Origin: VRUE01 sp963774555
GTDB taxonomy: Bacteria > Actinomycetota > Thermoleophilia > Solirubrobacterales > 70-9
Reading direction: 5' to 3'
DNA length: 64,000 nt
Assembly: GCA_963774555.1 (NCBI GenBank)
Contig: CAVZFL010000001.1
Coordinates: 186,001-250,000, forward strand
Notes under the pieces: model-generated
The model's database searches: none
Told to the model about the DNA's origin: nothing
What the model saw: the letters and a program-made list of their open reading frames with translations, nothing else
Position numbers and translations under genes: made by a program
Shown: piece after piece, positions 31,425 through 39,830 of the stretch
Numbering within the stretch: the first letter of the stretch is position 1
Layout of the letters: each line of letters begins with the position of its first letter

Positions 31425-32756
31425 CTAGGCCGGGACCAGCTCGCGCTCGCGCGCCGGGTGGCGGGCGGTGACGACTACCGGGGTGCCGCCCTTGGGCGAG
31501 AGGGTGATGTTGCGGCGGCCGATCTTCTCCGGGGCCGGGCTTGCCTTGTGCAGCTCGCAGCGGGTCAACACCTCGCGCAGGACGATCCGCATCTCGAACT
31601 CGGCAAAGGCGGCGCCGATGCAGCGGCGGATGCCGCCGCCGAAGGGGACCCAGGCGTAGGTGTCGGGCGCCTCCTCGAGGAAGCGCTCGGGCTTGAAGGC
31701 GAAGGGCTCGGGATAGACGTCGGCGCGGGTGTGGGCGAGCCAGATCGCCGGGGTGACGTCGGTGCCCGCCGGCAGGGTGAGGCCGTCGACGCTGAGCTCC
31801 TTGTTGAGGCGCCGGCCGGCAAGCGGCACCACCGGGCGCAGGCGCAGCGACTCGCTGATCGTCGCCCGCAGGTAGTCCTCCTCCCCCGCCTCCAGCGACT
31901 CGCGCAGGCGGGCCAGCGGGGCGGCGTGGCGCAGCAGCAGGTCGAAGGTCCAGGCCAGGGCGGTCGCCGTGGTCTCGTGGCCGGCGAGCAGCAGGGTCAT
32001 CAGCTGGTCGCGTAGGTCCGTGTCGCTCATCTCGCCGCCGTCCTCGAAACGGGCCTGCATCATCATCGAGAGGATGTCGTCGCGCTGCTCGAAGTCAGCG
32101 GCGGCGCGGCGTTCGGCGATCTCGGCGTAGAGCAGCTCGTCGACCGCCTTCAGCTGCGCCTCGAACCTGGCCCACGGGCCGCGGCCGCCGAAGCGGCGGG
32201 CCGCCAGACCGATCAGCTGGGTGAAGGGCGACGCGGTTTCCTCCAGCACCTTGGTCAGCACCTGGCGAAGCTCCTGCAGGCGCGGGCCCTCGGAGACGCC
32301 GAAGACGACGCGCAGGATGATCTCCAGCGTCATCGCCTGCATATGGGGATGGATCGCGAACTCCTCGCCCAGCGGCCAGGAGTCGATCTCGGCATCGACG
32401 ATCTCCTCGACCAGCGGCTGGTAGGAGCGCATCTGCTCGCCGTGGAACGCCGGCAGCATCAGCTTGCGGTGGGCAAGGTGGTCGGCGCCTTCGGTCACCA
32501 GCAGCGAGCGGGCGCCGACGATCGGCGTCAACACCACCTCGCGCCCCGGCGGCAACCCGTGCGCGCGCTCCGTATAGAGAGCCTTGATCGCGGCCGGGTC
32601 GGAGATCATCACCATCGGCCGCTCGAAGCTCATGAATTTGACGCTGAAGTTGTCGCCGTACTTTTCCCGGCACTCCTGCATGAAGGGCAGCGGCCGGAAC
32701 GACCAGCGAAGCGTCTGCACCAGAGGAGAGCTCTTCGGTTCCGGCGGCAACGTCAC
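31425..32756 (-). CDS. Cytochrome P450
   Basis: 443 aa heme-thiolate monooxygenase. I-helix oxygen motif LLLAGHETTATALAW, ExxR in ISESLRLRP, the PERF region FKPERFLEE, and the heme loop FGGGIRRCIGAAFAEFE with the Cys ligand. GTG start chosen because the conserved proline-rich N-terminus (TLPPEPKSSPLVQTLRWS) begins there. No ferredoxin or reductase gene nearby, so redox partners are elsewhere. Divergent from purC across a long hairpin. Confidence 0.92.
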   Translation of the reverse strand: MTLPPEPKSSPLVQTLRWSFRPLPFMQECREKYGDNFSVKFMSFERPMVMISDPAAIKALYTERAHGLPPGREVVLTPIVGARSLLVTEGADHLAHRKLMLPAFHGEQMRSYQPLVEEIVDAEIDSWPLGEEFAIHPHMQAMTLEIILRVVFGVSEGPRLQELRQVLTKVLEETASPFTQLIGLAARRFGGRGPWARFEAQLKAVDELLYAEIAERRAAADFEQRDDILSMMMQARFEDGGEMSDTDLRDQLMTLLLAGHETTATALAWTFDLLLRHAAPLARLRESLEAGEEDYLRATISESLRLRPVVPLAGRRLNKELSVDGLTLPAGTDVTPAIWLAHTRADVYPEPFAFKPERFLEEAPDTYAWVPFGGGIRRCIGAAFAEFEMRIVLREVLTRCELHKASPAPEKIGRRNITLSPKGGTPVVVTARHPARERELVPA

Positions 32757-32784
32757 ACGGGAAGCTTGGCAGAGCCGGTCGAAG

Positions 32785-32884
32785 CGGGTCGGATGCCCCT
32801 CCTGCGGAAACTTTGGGAGCGGCCGCGCAAGGGCCCTGCAGGTGTGCCGGCCGGACGGTTTCCGCAGGAGGGGCATCCGACCCG
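32785..32884. repeat. Perfect 26-bp inverted repeat in a divergent promoter region
   Basis: Arms at 32785-32810 and 32859-32884 are exact reverse complements (inner end TGCGGAAA/TTTCCGCA), separated by 48 bases, between the starts of the P450 and purC genes. Placement between divergent starts makes a plain terminator unlikely; a REP-like element, protein-binding site or leader hairpin are options. Confidence 0.7.
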
Positions 32885-32906
32885 CCCCCCCGCTAGCATC
32901 GCCATC

Positions 32907-33755
32907 GTGTCCTCCGTCGCCGACCTCAAGCTTCACTCGTCGGGAAAGGTCCGCGAGATTTATGAGTGGGATAGCGATCTCTTGATGGTCGCCTCGGACC
33001 GGATCTCGATCTACGACGTGGTGATGCCGACGCCGATCCCCGACAAGGGCAAGGTGCTGAACCGGATCTCGGAATTCTGGTTCGAGCTGACCGGCGACAT
33101 CGTCCCCAACCACTTCGTCTCCGCCGACGTGCCGGAAGAGGTGGCGGAACGGGCGATGCGGGTGCGGCGGCTGGAGATGTACCCGGTCGAGTGCGTCGTG
33201 CGCGGCTACCTCTCGGGGTCGGGCTGGAAGGAATACAAGCGCGACGGCACGGTCTGTGGGATCGAGCTGCCGGCCGGCATGCTCGAGTCCGACAAGCTGC
33301 CCGAGCCGATCTTCACCCCGGCGACCAAGGCCGAGATCGGCGACCACGACGAGAACGTCGACTTCGAGCGGGCGGCAGAGATCGTCGGCGACCGGGCGCT
33401 GATGGAGGAGCTGCGGCGGATCTCGATCGAGGTCTACACGCGCGGTGCCGAACACGCGGCCGAGCGGGGGATCATTCTCGCTGACACCAAGTTCGAGCTC
33501 GGCCGCCACGCCGGCGCCGAGATCGTCCTTGCCGACGAGGTGCTGACGCCGGACTCCTCGCGCTTCTGGCCCGCCGACCGCTACCAGCCGGGCGCCACGC
33601 AGCCGTCCTTCGACAAGCAGTACGTCCGCGACTGGGCCGACGAGGCCGGCTGGGACCACACGCCGCCGGCGCCGGAGCTGCCGCCCGACGTGGTCGAGCA
33701 GACCCGGGCCAAGTACGTCGAGGCCTACGAGCGGATCACGGAGCGCAGCTTCTAG
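32907..33755 (+). CDS. purC: Phosphoribosylaminoimidazole-succinocarboxamide synthase
   Basis: Condenses CAIR with aspartate. 282 aa, GTG start. Motifs: GKVREIYEW, VASDRISIYDVVMPTPIPDKG, VRGYLSGSGWKEY, FTPATKAEIGDHDENV, IILADTKFELGR and DEVLTPDSSRFWP. The stop overlaps the GTG of purS (TAGTG). First of the purC-purS-purQ-purL block. Confidence 0.96.
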   Translation: MSSVADLKLHSSGKVREIYEWDSDLLMVASDRISIYDVVMPTPIPDKGKVLNRISEFWFELTGDIVPNHFVSADVPEEVAERAMRVRRLEMYPVECVVRGYLSGSGWKEYKRDGTVCGIELPAGMLESDKLPEPIFTPATKAEIGDHDENVDFERAAEIVGDRALMEELRRISIEVYTRGAEHAAERGIILADTKFELGRHAGAEIVLADEVLTPDSSRFWPADRYQPGATQPSFDKQYVRDWADEAGWDHTPPAPELPPDVVEQTRAKYVEAYERITERSF

Positions 33756-33991
33756 TGCCGCGGGCCCGGGTGCTGATCCGGCCCAAGGAGGGGATCCTCG
33801 ACCCCCAGGGCAAGGCGGTCGAGCGGGCGCTGCCGGCGCTCGGCTTCGAGGGGATCGAGCACGTCCACGTCGGCCGCATGGTCGAGCTCGAGGTCGAGGA
33901 CCCGGCGCGGCTGGCCGAGCTCTGCGAGAAGCTGCTCGCCAACCCGCTGATCGAGGACTACGAGATCGAGCAGCTCGACGGCGCCGCCTGA
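33755..33991 (+). CDS. purS: FGAM synthetase subunit PurS
   Basis: 78 aa small subunit that bridges PurL and PurQ. ARVLIRPKEGILDPQGKAVE, then ALGFEGIEHVHVGRMVELEV and a final NPLIEDYEIEQL, all family-typical. Start overlaps purC, stop overlaps purQ (TGATG). Confidence 0.95.
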   Translation: MPRARVLIRPKEGILDPQGKAVERALPALGFEGIEHVHVGRMVELEVEDPARLAELCEKLLANPLIEDYEIEQLDGAA

Positions 33992-34671
33992 TGCGCTGGG
34001 GCGTGCTCCAGTTCCCCGGCTCATGCGACGAGCGGGACGCCCTGCAGGCCTGCTCGCTGCTCGGCGAGGCGCGCTTGGTCTGGCACGAAGAGCGCGACCT
34101 CGACGGGATCGACGCAGTGGTCGTCCCCGGCGGCTTCTCCTACGGTGACTACCTGCGCGCCGGCGCAATCGCCCGCTTCTCCCCCGCGATGGAGGCGGTG
34201 AGCAAGTTCGCCGCCGCCGGCGGCCCGGTCCTCGGCATCTGCAACGGCTTCCAAGTCCTCTGCGAGGCCAACCTCCTCCCCGGCGCCCTCCTCCTTAACG
34301 AGAGCCTCCGCTTCACCTGCCGCCAACTCGACCTAATCCCCGCCGATGCGACGACTGGCGAGTTGAGCACACCAGAGGGTGCACAAGTCGACACTCGTCG
34401 GCTGTCGATTCCGGCTAAGCATGGGGAAGGGCGGTTTTGGGCGCCGGGGGAGGAGCTCGACGCGCTCGAGGCGAACGGGCAGGTTGCTTATCGCTACGCG
34501 CCGGGGGAGAACCCGAACGGGTCGGCGCGGGACATTGCCGGGGTGCGCAACGAGGCGGGGAACGTGGTCGGGCTGATGCCGCATCCGGAGCATGCGGTCG
34601 ATCCGCTGACCGGGTCGACGGACGGGCTGCGGGTGTTCGAAGCGGTTGCCGCGGCCGGAGTGACGGCGTGA
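33991..34671 (+). CDS. purQ: FGAM synthetase glutaminase subunit PurQ
   Basis: Class I glutamine amidotransferase supplying ammonia to PurL. 226 aa. Nucleophile in VLGICNGFQVLCE, PGGFSYGDYLRAGAIAR, and the His/Glu pair in LMPHPEHA. The stop overlaps the GTG of purL. Confidence 0.96.
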   Translation: MRWGVLQFPGSCDERDALQACSLLGEARLVWHEERDLDGIDAVVVPGGFSYGDYLRAGAIARFSPAMEAVSKFAAAGGPVLGICNGFQVLCEANLLPGALLLNESLRFTCRQLDLIPADATTGELSTPEGAQVDTRRLSIPAKHGEGRFWAPGEELDALEANGQVAYRYAPGENPNGSARDIAGVRNEAGNVVGLMPHPEHAVDPLTGSTDGLRVFEAVAAAGVTA

Positions 34672-36857
34672 CGGTCGAGGTCGCCAAGCATCGCGAGCTG
34701 GGGCTGACCGACGCCGAGTTCGAGCTGATCGTCGAGAAGCTGGGGCGCGAGCCCAACGACGTCGAGCTGGCGATGTTCAGCCTGCTCTGGTCCGAGCACT
34801 GCGCCTACAAGCACTCGCGCAAGCTGCTGCGGCGACTGCCGACCGAGGGCGAGCGGGTGGTGATGGGGCCGGGCGAGAACGCCGGCGCGGTCGACATCGG
34901 CAACGGCTACGCGGTCGCCTTCAAGGTCGAGTCCCACAACCATCCGAGTGCGGTCGAGCCCTTTCAGGGGGCGGCGACGGGGGTGGGCGGGATTCTCCGC
35001 GACGTCTTCGCCCTCGGCGCGCGGCCGATCGCGATCCTCGACTCGCTGCGCTTCGGCGAGCTCGACTCGCTGCGCTCGCGCCACCTGCTCGACGGGGCGG
35101 TGCGCGGGATCGGCCATTACGGCAACTCGATCGGCGTCCCCAACGTCGGTGGCGAGATCTACTTCGAGGCACCCTACGAGCACAACTGCCTGGTCAACGC
35201 GATGTGCGTGGGACTGGCGAAGAGCGATGAGATGGTACGAGCCGCCGCCGCCGGGGTCGGTAACGCGGTCGTCCTGATGGGCGCCTCGACCGGGCGCGAC
35301 GGGATCGGCGGCGCCTCGGTGCTGGCCTCGGCCGAGCTCGGCGAGGGCGACGAGGCGAAGCGGCCGACGGTGCAGATCGGCGACCCCTTCGAGGAGTCCA
35401 AGGTGCTCGAGTGCTGCCTGGAGCTGCTGGAGAAGGGGCTGCTGGTCTCGCTGCAGGACCTCGGCGCTGCCGGGCTGACCTCCTCGGCGAGCGAGATGGC
35501 CTCGGCGGGCGGGCTCGGGATCGACGTCGACGTGGCGAAGGTGCCGCTGCGCGAGGCCGACATGGAGCCCTTCGAGATCATGGTCTCCGAGTCCCAGGAG
35601 CGGATGCTCGGCGTGGTCGAGCCGGCCAAGGTCGACGCGGTGCTGGCGGTCTGCGAGAAATGGCAGACGGGAGCGGCCGAGATCGGCGCCGTCACCGACA
35701 GCGGCCTGGTGCGGGTGCTGCGCGACGGCGAGACGGTCGGCGAGATGCCGGTCGCGGCGCTGGTCGACGACTGCCCGCTGTACGACCTCGAGCCGGCCGA
35801 GCCGGATGGCTGGATCTACGGCAACCGGGTGACGCTCGCCACCGACGCCTCGCCCGAGGACACGCTGCTCGCCCTGCTCTCCTCCCCCAGCATCGCCTCC
35901 AAGCGCTGGGCCTTCGAGCAGTACGACTCGGTGGTCGGCTCGCGCACCGTGCGCCGGCCCGAGTCGGCCGACGCCGCCGTCCTGCAGATACCGGAGGCCG
36001 GCAACGCGATTGCCGTATCGATCGACGGCAATGGCCGCCGCGTCGCCTGCGACCCCCACGCCGGCACGATCGAGGCGGTGCTCGAGTGCGCCCAGAACCT
36101 CGCCTGCGTCGGTGCCGAGCCGCTCGGCCTGACCAACTGCCTCAACTTCGGCAACCCCGAGAAACCGGCCACCGCCTGGCAGCTCGACCGCAGCGTCAGC
36201 GCCCTGGCCGAGGTCTGCGTGGCGCTCGGAGTCCCCGTCGTCGGCGGCAACGTCTCCCTCTACAACGAGGGACCGGAAGGCCCGATCTACCCAACCCCCG
36301 TGGTCAGCATGGTCGGCGAGCTGCCCGACCCGGCGCGGACCTGCGGCAACGCCTTCGTGCGCGAGGGCGACGCGATCGCGCTGCTCGGCCCCTTCACCCC
36401 AACCCTTGCGGGTTCCGAGCTGGCGAAGCTGCGGGGAGAGCTCGACGCGGGCCTCCCCCAGCCCGAAATCGCGGCCGTCGCAGCCGCCTGCACCACCGTC
36501 CGCGACGCGGTCCGCGCCGGCAAGCTCTCCTGCGCGCACGACATCAGCGACGGCGGCCTCGCCTGCGCCCTAGCCGAGTCCGCGATCGCCGCCGGCATCG
36601 GCTGCCGCGTCGACGTCCAGCCCCTGCGCGACCGCGGCTGCTCGCCCGAGGAGGCACTGTTCGGCGAGGGACCCGGCGGCTTCCTGCTCAGCGGCGAGCG
36701 CGACACGCTCGTCACCCTGGGCGCGACCCTTATCGGCGAGACCGCCGGCACGACGATCGAGATCGCCGCCGGCGACCGCAGCTTCACCGTCGGCCTCGAT
36801 GCCGTCGAGGGCGCCTGGCGCTCGCTGGCGGCGCAGGTTGAGCGCGAAGGCGTCTGA
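34668..36857 (+). CDS. purL: FGAM synthetase large subunit PurL (small-type)
   Basis: 729 aa, the normal size for the PurS-dependent form. WSEHCAYKHSRKLLRRLPTE, FKVESHNHPSAVEPFQGAAT, LGARPIAILDSLRFGE, RDGIGGASVLASAE, LQDLGAAGLTSSASEMA, YDSVVGSRTV and GGNVSLYNE are all present. GTG start. A single clean frame. In relatives purF commonly follows; here about 6 kb of other genes intervene. Confidence 0.96.
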   Translation: MTVEVAKHRELGLTDAEFELIVEKLGREPNDVELAMFSLLWSEHCAYKHSRKLLRRLPTEGERVVMGPGENAGAVDIGNGYAVAFKVESHNHPSAVEPFQGAATGVGGILRDVFALGARPIAILDSLRFGELDSLRSRHLLDGAVRGIGHYGNSIGVPNVGGEIYFEAPYEHNCLVNAMCVGLAKSDEMVRAAAAGVGNAVVLMGASTGRDGIGGASVLASAELGEGDEAKRPTVQIGDPFEESKVLECCLELLEKGLLVSLQDLGAAGLTSSASEMASAGGLGIDVDVAKVPLREADMEPFEIMVSESQERMLGVVEPAKVDAVLAVCEKWQTGAAEIGAVTDSGLVRVLRDGETVGEMPVAALVDDCPLYDLEPAEPDGWIYGNRVTLATDASPEDTLLALLSSPSIASKRWAFEQYDSVVGSRTVRRPESADAAVLQIPEAGNAIAVSIDGNGRRVACDPHAGTIEAVLECAQNLACVGAEPLGLTNCLNFGNPEKPATAWQLDRSVSALAEVCVALGVPVVGGNVSLYNEGPEGPIYPTPVVSMVGELPDPARTCGNAFVREGDAIALLGPFTPTLAGSELAKLRGELDAGLPQPEIAAVAAACTTVRDAVRAGKLSCAHDISDGGLACALAESAIAAGIGCRVDVQPLRDRGCSPEEALFGEGPGGFLLSGERDTLVTLGATLIGETAGTTIEIAAGDRSFTVGLDAVEGAWRSLAAQVEREGV

Positions 36858-36878
36858 GCTCCGGGCGGAACATTCTCC

Positions 36879-36934
36879 CGGTTGAAAACCGGATATTTTG
36901 CCGGTTCAATTTCTTTTATTTCTTCCGTTATAAA
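36879..36934 (+). promoter_or_regulatory. Candidate promoter with CCGGTT/AACCGG operator in an AT-rich patch
   Basis: CCGGTT at 36879, AACCGG at 36887 and CCGGTT at 36901 form nested palindromes. Overlapping the last is a -35-like TTCAAT (36905-36910), and 18 bases on a -10-like TATAAA (36929-36934). The patch 36870-36985 is far richer in A and T than its neighbours. The ATPase gene starts at 36987. Confidence 0.45.
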
Positions 36935-36986
36935 TCTGATTTTTTTCCCTTCAGATATCTTCTTTTCTTCCTGTTAAACTCAGCTA

Positions 36987-38237
36987 ATGCCCTATGCAGA
37001 GCGGATAGTTGATGGCGAGCTCAAGGAGGATCTAGCGGCGATCGGAGCCGCCGTAGTCGAGGGTCCGAAGGCGTGCGGCAAGACGATGACCGCTCAGCAC
37101 GCCGCGGCAAGCGAAGTTCGCCTCGACGTCGACCCCAAAGCGCGAGAAGCAGCAGCGCTCGAACCCGCCTTCGTTCTCGACGGACCAGCACCGCGGCTGA
37201 TCGACGAGTGGCAACTCGAGCCGCAGCTTTGGAACCACGTACGACGAGCGATCGACGACCGCGGGAAGCCCGGCCAGTTCATCCTCACCGGCTCAGCGAT
37301 CCCCGCAGACGACATCACCCGCCACTCGGGTGCCGGGCGCCTGACTCGGCTGCGGATGCGGCCGATGACCCTCTTCGAGAAGGGGAGAAGCAGCGGCCGC
37401 ATCTCTCTCATCCGTCTGCTCGAGGGGGGCAAAGAGGGCTCGCCGGAGGCGAGGCTGACCGTGCCGGAGATCGCAGACGAGATCTCGATCGGAGGATGGC
37501 CTGGCTTCCTGGAACAGCCGAAGGAGCTAGCGCTCACAGCGGCTCGGCGCTACATCGAGGAGATAAGGCGGGTGGACATCAGGACGGTCAGCGGAGTCCG
37601 CCGCGACCCGGTCAAGGTTGGCCGCCTACTGCGCAGCATCGGCCGCAATGTCGCAACCCAAACCCCCGTTTCCACTCTCGCCCGAGATTCGGGTGGCACC
37701 GATGGTCCGCTCAAGCACGAGACCGTTGATGAATACCTCGATGCCCTGAGGAGATTGATGGTCGTCGAGGAGCAGCCGGCCTGGGGCGTTCACCTGCGAA
37801 CCAGCCACACTCTGCGGAAGGCTTCGAAGCTCCACTACGTCGACCCGTCACTCGCAGTTGCCGCGATGCGCAGTGGGCCCGAGCGTCTGGTCCGGGATCT
37901 GAAAACTCTGGGCCTCCTCTTCGAGTCGATGGTGATTCGCGACCTTCGCGTGTACGCCCAAGCGGCCGACGCGGAAGTCCTTCACTACCGCGACAGCGAC
38001 GGACTCGAGGTCGACGCGATCGTTGAATGCCGCGACGGGCGCTGGGCAGCATTCGAGGTGAAGCTCGGCTTCCACCAAGTGGAGGAGGCGAGCGCAAGTC
38101 TGCAGAAGTTCGTCAAGCGGATCGACACCTCCAGATGCGGCCCGCCCGTCGCGTTGGGAGTGATCATCGGCAGCGGCTACGGCTACAAGCGGGAAGACGG
38201 AGTCCACGTCATCCCAATCGGCGCCCTGGGACCTTAA
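36987..38237 (+). CDS. AAA_14/DUF4143-family ATPase
   Basis: 416 aa. Walker A in VVEGPKACGKTMTAQ, Walker B-like RLIDEWQ, sensor segment FILTGSA, and a C-terminal DUF4143 part containing the PD-(D/E)XK-like pattern GLEVDAIVECRDGRW then AFEVKLG. Many such proteins are linked to mobile or defence-type regions, but the family has no settled function. Preceded by an AT-rich patch, and facing the nuclease gene at 38255 with a 17-base gap. Confidence 0.8.
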   Translation: MPYAERIVDGELKEDLAAIGAAVVEGPKACGKTMTAQHAAASEVRLDVDPKAREAAALEPAFVLDGPAPRLIDEWQLEPQLWNHVRRAIDDRGKPGQFILTGSAIPADDITRHSGAGRLTRLRMRPMTLFEKGRSSGRISLIRLLEGGKEGSPEARLTVPEIADEISIGGWPGFLEQPKELALTAARRYIEEIRRVDIRTVSGVRRDPVKVGRLLRSIGRNVATQTPVSTLARDSGGTDGPLKHETVDEYLDALRRLMVVEEQPAWGVHLRTSHTLRKASKLHYVDPSLAVAAMRSGPERLVRDLKTLGLLFESMVIRDLRVYAQAADAEVLHYRDSDGLEVDAIVECRDGRWAAFEVKLGFHQVEEASASLQKFVKRIDTSRCGPPVALGVIIGSGYGYKREDGVHVIPIGALGP

Positions 38238-38254
38238 GGCTCGGCGGCGCCGAC

Positions 38255-39820
38255 TCAGGTCGAAGCCGGTTCTTGTTGCTCGACCTCGAATTCTTTTGTG
38301 AGTCGCTCCAGTGTGTAGCCGTGGGTGAGCTTCACCGCCGAGTTCTGGTTGGCGAAGAAATCCGAGTCCCTGACTGCCTCCTCGCGCGAGCGAGTCGTGA
38401 GCCAGGTCACCGGCACCACCCACTCGGCGAGCGCCGGATCATCGAGGTGCTGGGATGCCCCGGGCGAGGCCGTCACCTCCAGATAGGGCACACGCCGGCC
38501 GTCACTCTGAACTGTGAAGTCCTTGGCGAGCAGCGCCTTCCCGGTCACTTCGCCCACTCCCACGTAGCCCCCAACCTTGTTGCCCTTGGGGATGTAGGCG
38601 AAGATCCGGTGGCCGGGCTCAAGCTGCTGCAGTGTCTTCGTGTACCACTCGCCGCCGCCGGCACTGACGAAACCGAAGTCCACCGCCTCGTCCCATGAAC
38701 GCTGCTCGTTCTCCCCGAAGGAGACGTAGAAGTCGCGGCCGTTCCAGGCTGCCTGTCCCTTGACCGCATCCCGGTAGGCGCTGGTCAGGGCCGCCAACAA
38801 CTCATCGGGAGGATTGCGGACGGTGCTGCCCTGGCTGATCGTCTCGCCCGTGATCGCTTCCACCGGGGGGATGTGGTCCCAGGCGAGACGCACGAAGACC
38901 GACCGCCACAGGGAGATGTAGGCCCCGCCTTCGCTCCAGATCGAGACCAAGCCCGCCTTCTCACCACGAACCCAGACGGTGAGGATCTGCCGCTCGTTGC
39001 CCAGCACAGTGCGCAGGGTCGCCAGACGCTCACCCTCCAGCTCCCGGGCCCAGCCCAGCAGGCGCCTCAGCTCTGGCCGGTCCTGCTCAGCGGCACGGTT
39101 GACGGCCTCCTCGAAGGCATCGGACCCGTCGACCTCGCGACGCGCCTTGGCAGTGCGCCGCGCCGACCCTGGCGAGTGCGCCAGCACCTCGTCGGCGGGA
39201 TGCTCGGGATCGACGCGCTGCGGCACGAGAAGCCGCTCTCCCCCGGCCTCGTAGGCGGCGACCGTGACGAGATCGATCACGACGCCACTACTGATGCTCT
39301 CCAGGTAGCCGACGAGCTGAACCAGCTCGGACGGAGCCTCGTCCAACACGAGCACGAGGCGGAAGGAACCGGTGGCGAGCGATTCGGCGAGACCGTCAGC
39401 GAACTCGACGCCCTCGATTTCGGCGGACTGCTCCGAGCTGCGCACCAGCTCCAGCAGCGAGCCCGCCTCCGCCTTGTCGAGGTGCGGTCGCAAGACCTCT
39501 TCGAGGGCCGGAATCGCGAGGCCCTTCAGGTAGGCGGCATAGGTGAGGATCTGGCCGACCACGGCGCGCCGCGCCTCCGAGTTGCGGCGCAGCTTGATCT
39601 CGACGATCACCATGCGCCCGTCGGGCTCGACCGCGATCAGGTCGGCATACCCCGGCCCGAGGGCGACCTCGCGCCCCAGCACGACCAGGGACGGGTCGCC
39701 CGAGAGCGGCAGGAGGCTGGGTGCGCTCTCGACCAGATCGTGCAGCTTCTCCTCCGAAGGAAATCCGGAGGGCGACAGCTTTTTCCATTCGTCACTCTCC
39801 CGCCGCCAGATCGTCCCCAT
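38255..39820 (-). CDS. PD-(D/E)XK nuclease-like protein with C-terminal PUA/EVE-like domain
   Basis: 521 aa. Residues 1-110 hold a restriction-nuclease-fold pattern: GYADLIAV (D60), VIVEIKL (E74, K76), VVGQILTYAAYL (Q90), as in NucS/DUF91-like proteins. The middle (110-350) is helical with unknown fold. Residues about 360-510 (RDFYVSFGE, RSWDEAVDFGFVSAGGGEWY, QLEPGHRIFAYIPKG, GYVGVGEVTG) look like a PUA/EVE-type module that in other proteins reads modified bases. Role in defence is inference. Confidence 0.7.
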   Translation of the reverse strand: MGTIWRRESDEWKKLSPSGFPSEEKLHDLVESAPSLLPLSGDPSLVVLGREVALGPGYADLIAVEPDGRMVIVEIKLRRNSEARRAVVGQILTYAAYLKGLAIPALEEVLRPHLDKAEAGSLLELVRSSEQSAEIEGVEFADGLAESLATGSFRLVLVLDEAPSELVQLVGYLESISSGVVIDLVTVAAYEAGGERLLVPQRVDPEHPADEVLAHSPGSARRTAKARREVDGSDAFEEAVNRAAEQDRPELRRLLGWARELEGERLATLRTVLGNERQILTVWVRGEKAGLVSIWSEGGAYISLWRSVFVRLAWDHIPPVEAITGETISQGSTVRNPPDELLAALTSAYRDAVKGQAAWNGRDFYVSFGENEQRSWDEAVDFGFVSAGGGEWYTKTLQQLEPGHRIFAYIPKGNKVGGYVGVGEVTGKALLAKDFTVQSDGRRVPYLEVTASPGASQHLDDPALAEWVVPVTWLTTRSREEAVRDSDFFANQNSAVKLTHGYTLERLTKEFEVEQQEPAST

Positions 39821-39830
39821 CCAGGCGACT

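Noticed and set aside
34494..36539. 681-residue open frame opposite purL
   Set aside because: It is the antisense shadow of purL in GC-rich DNA, with no motif.
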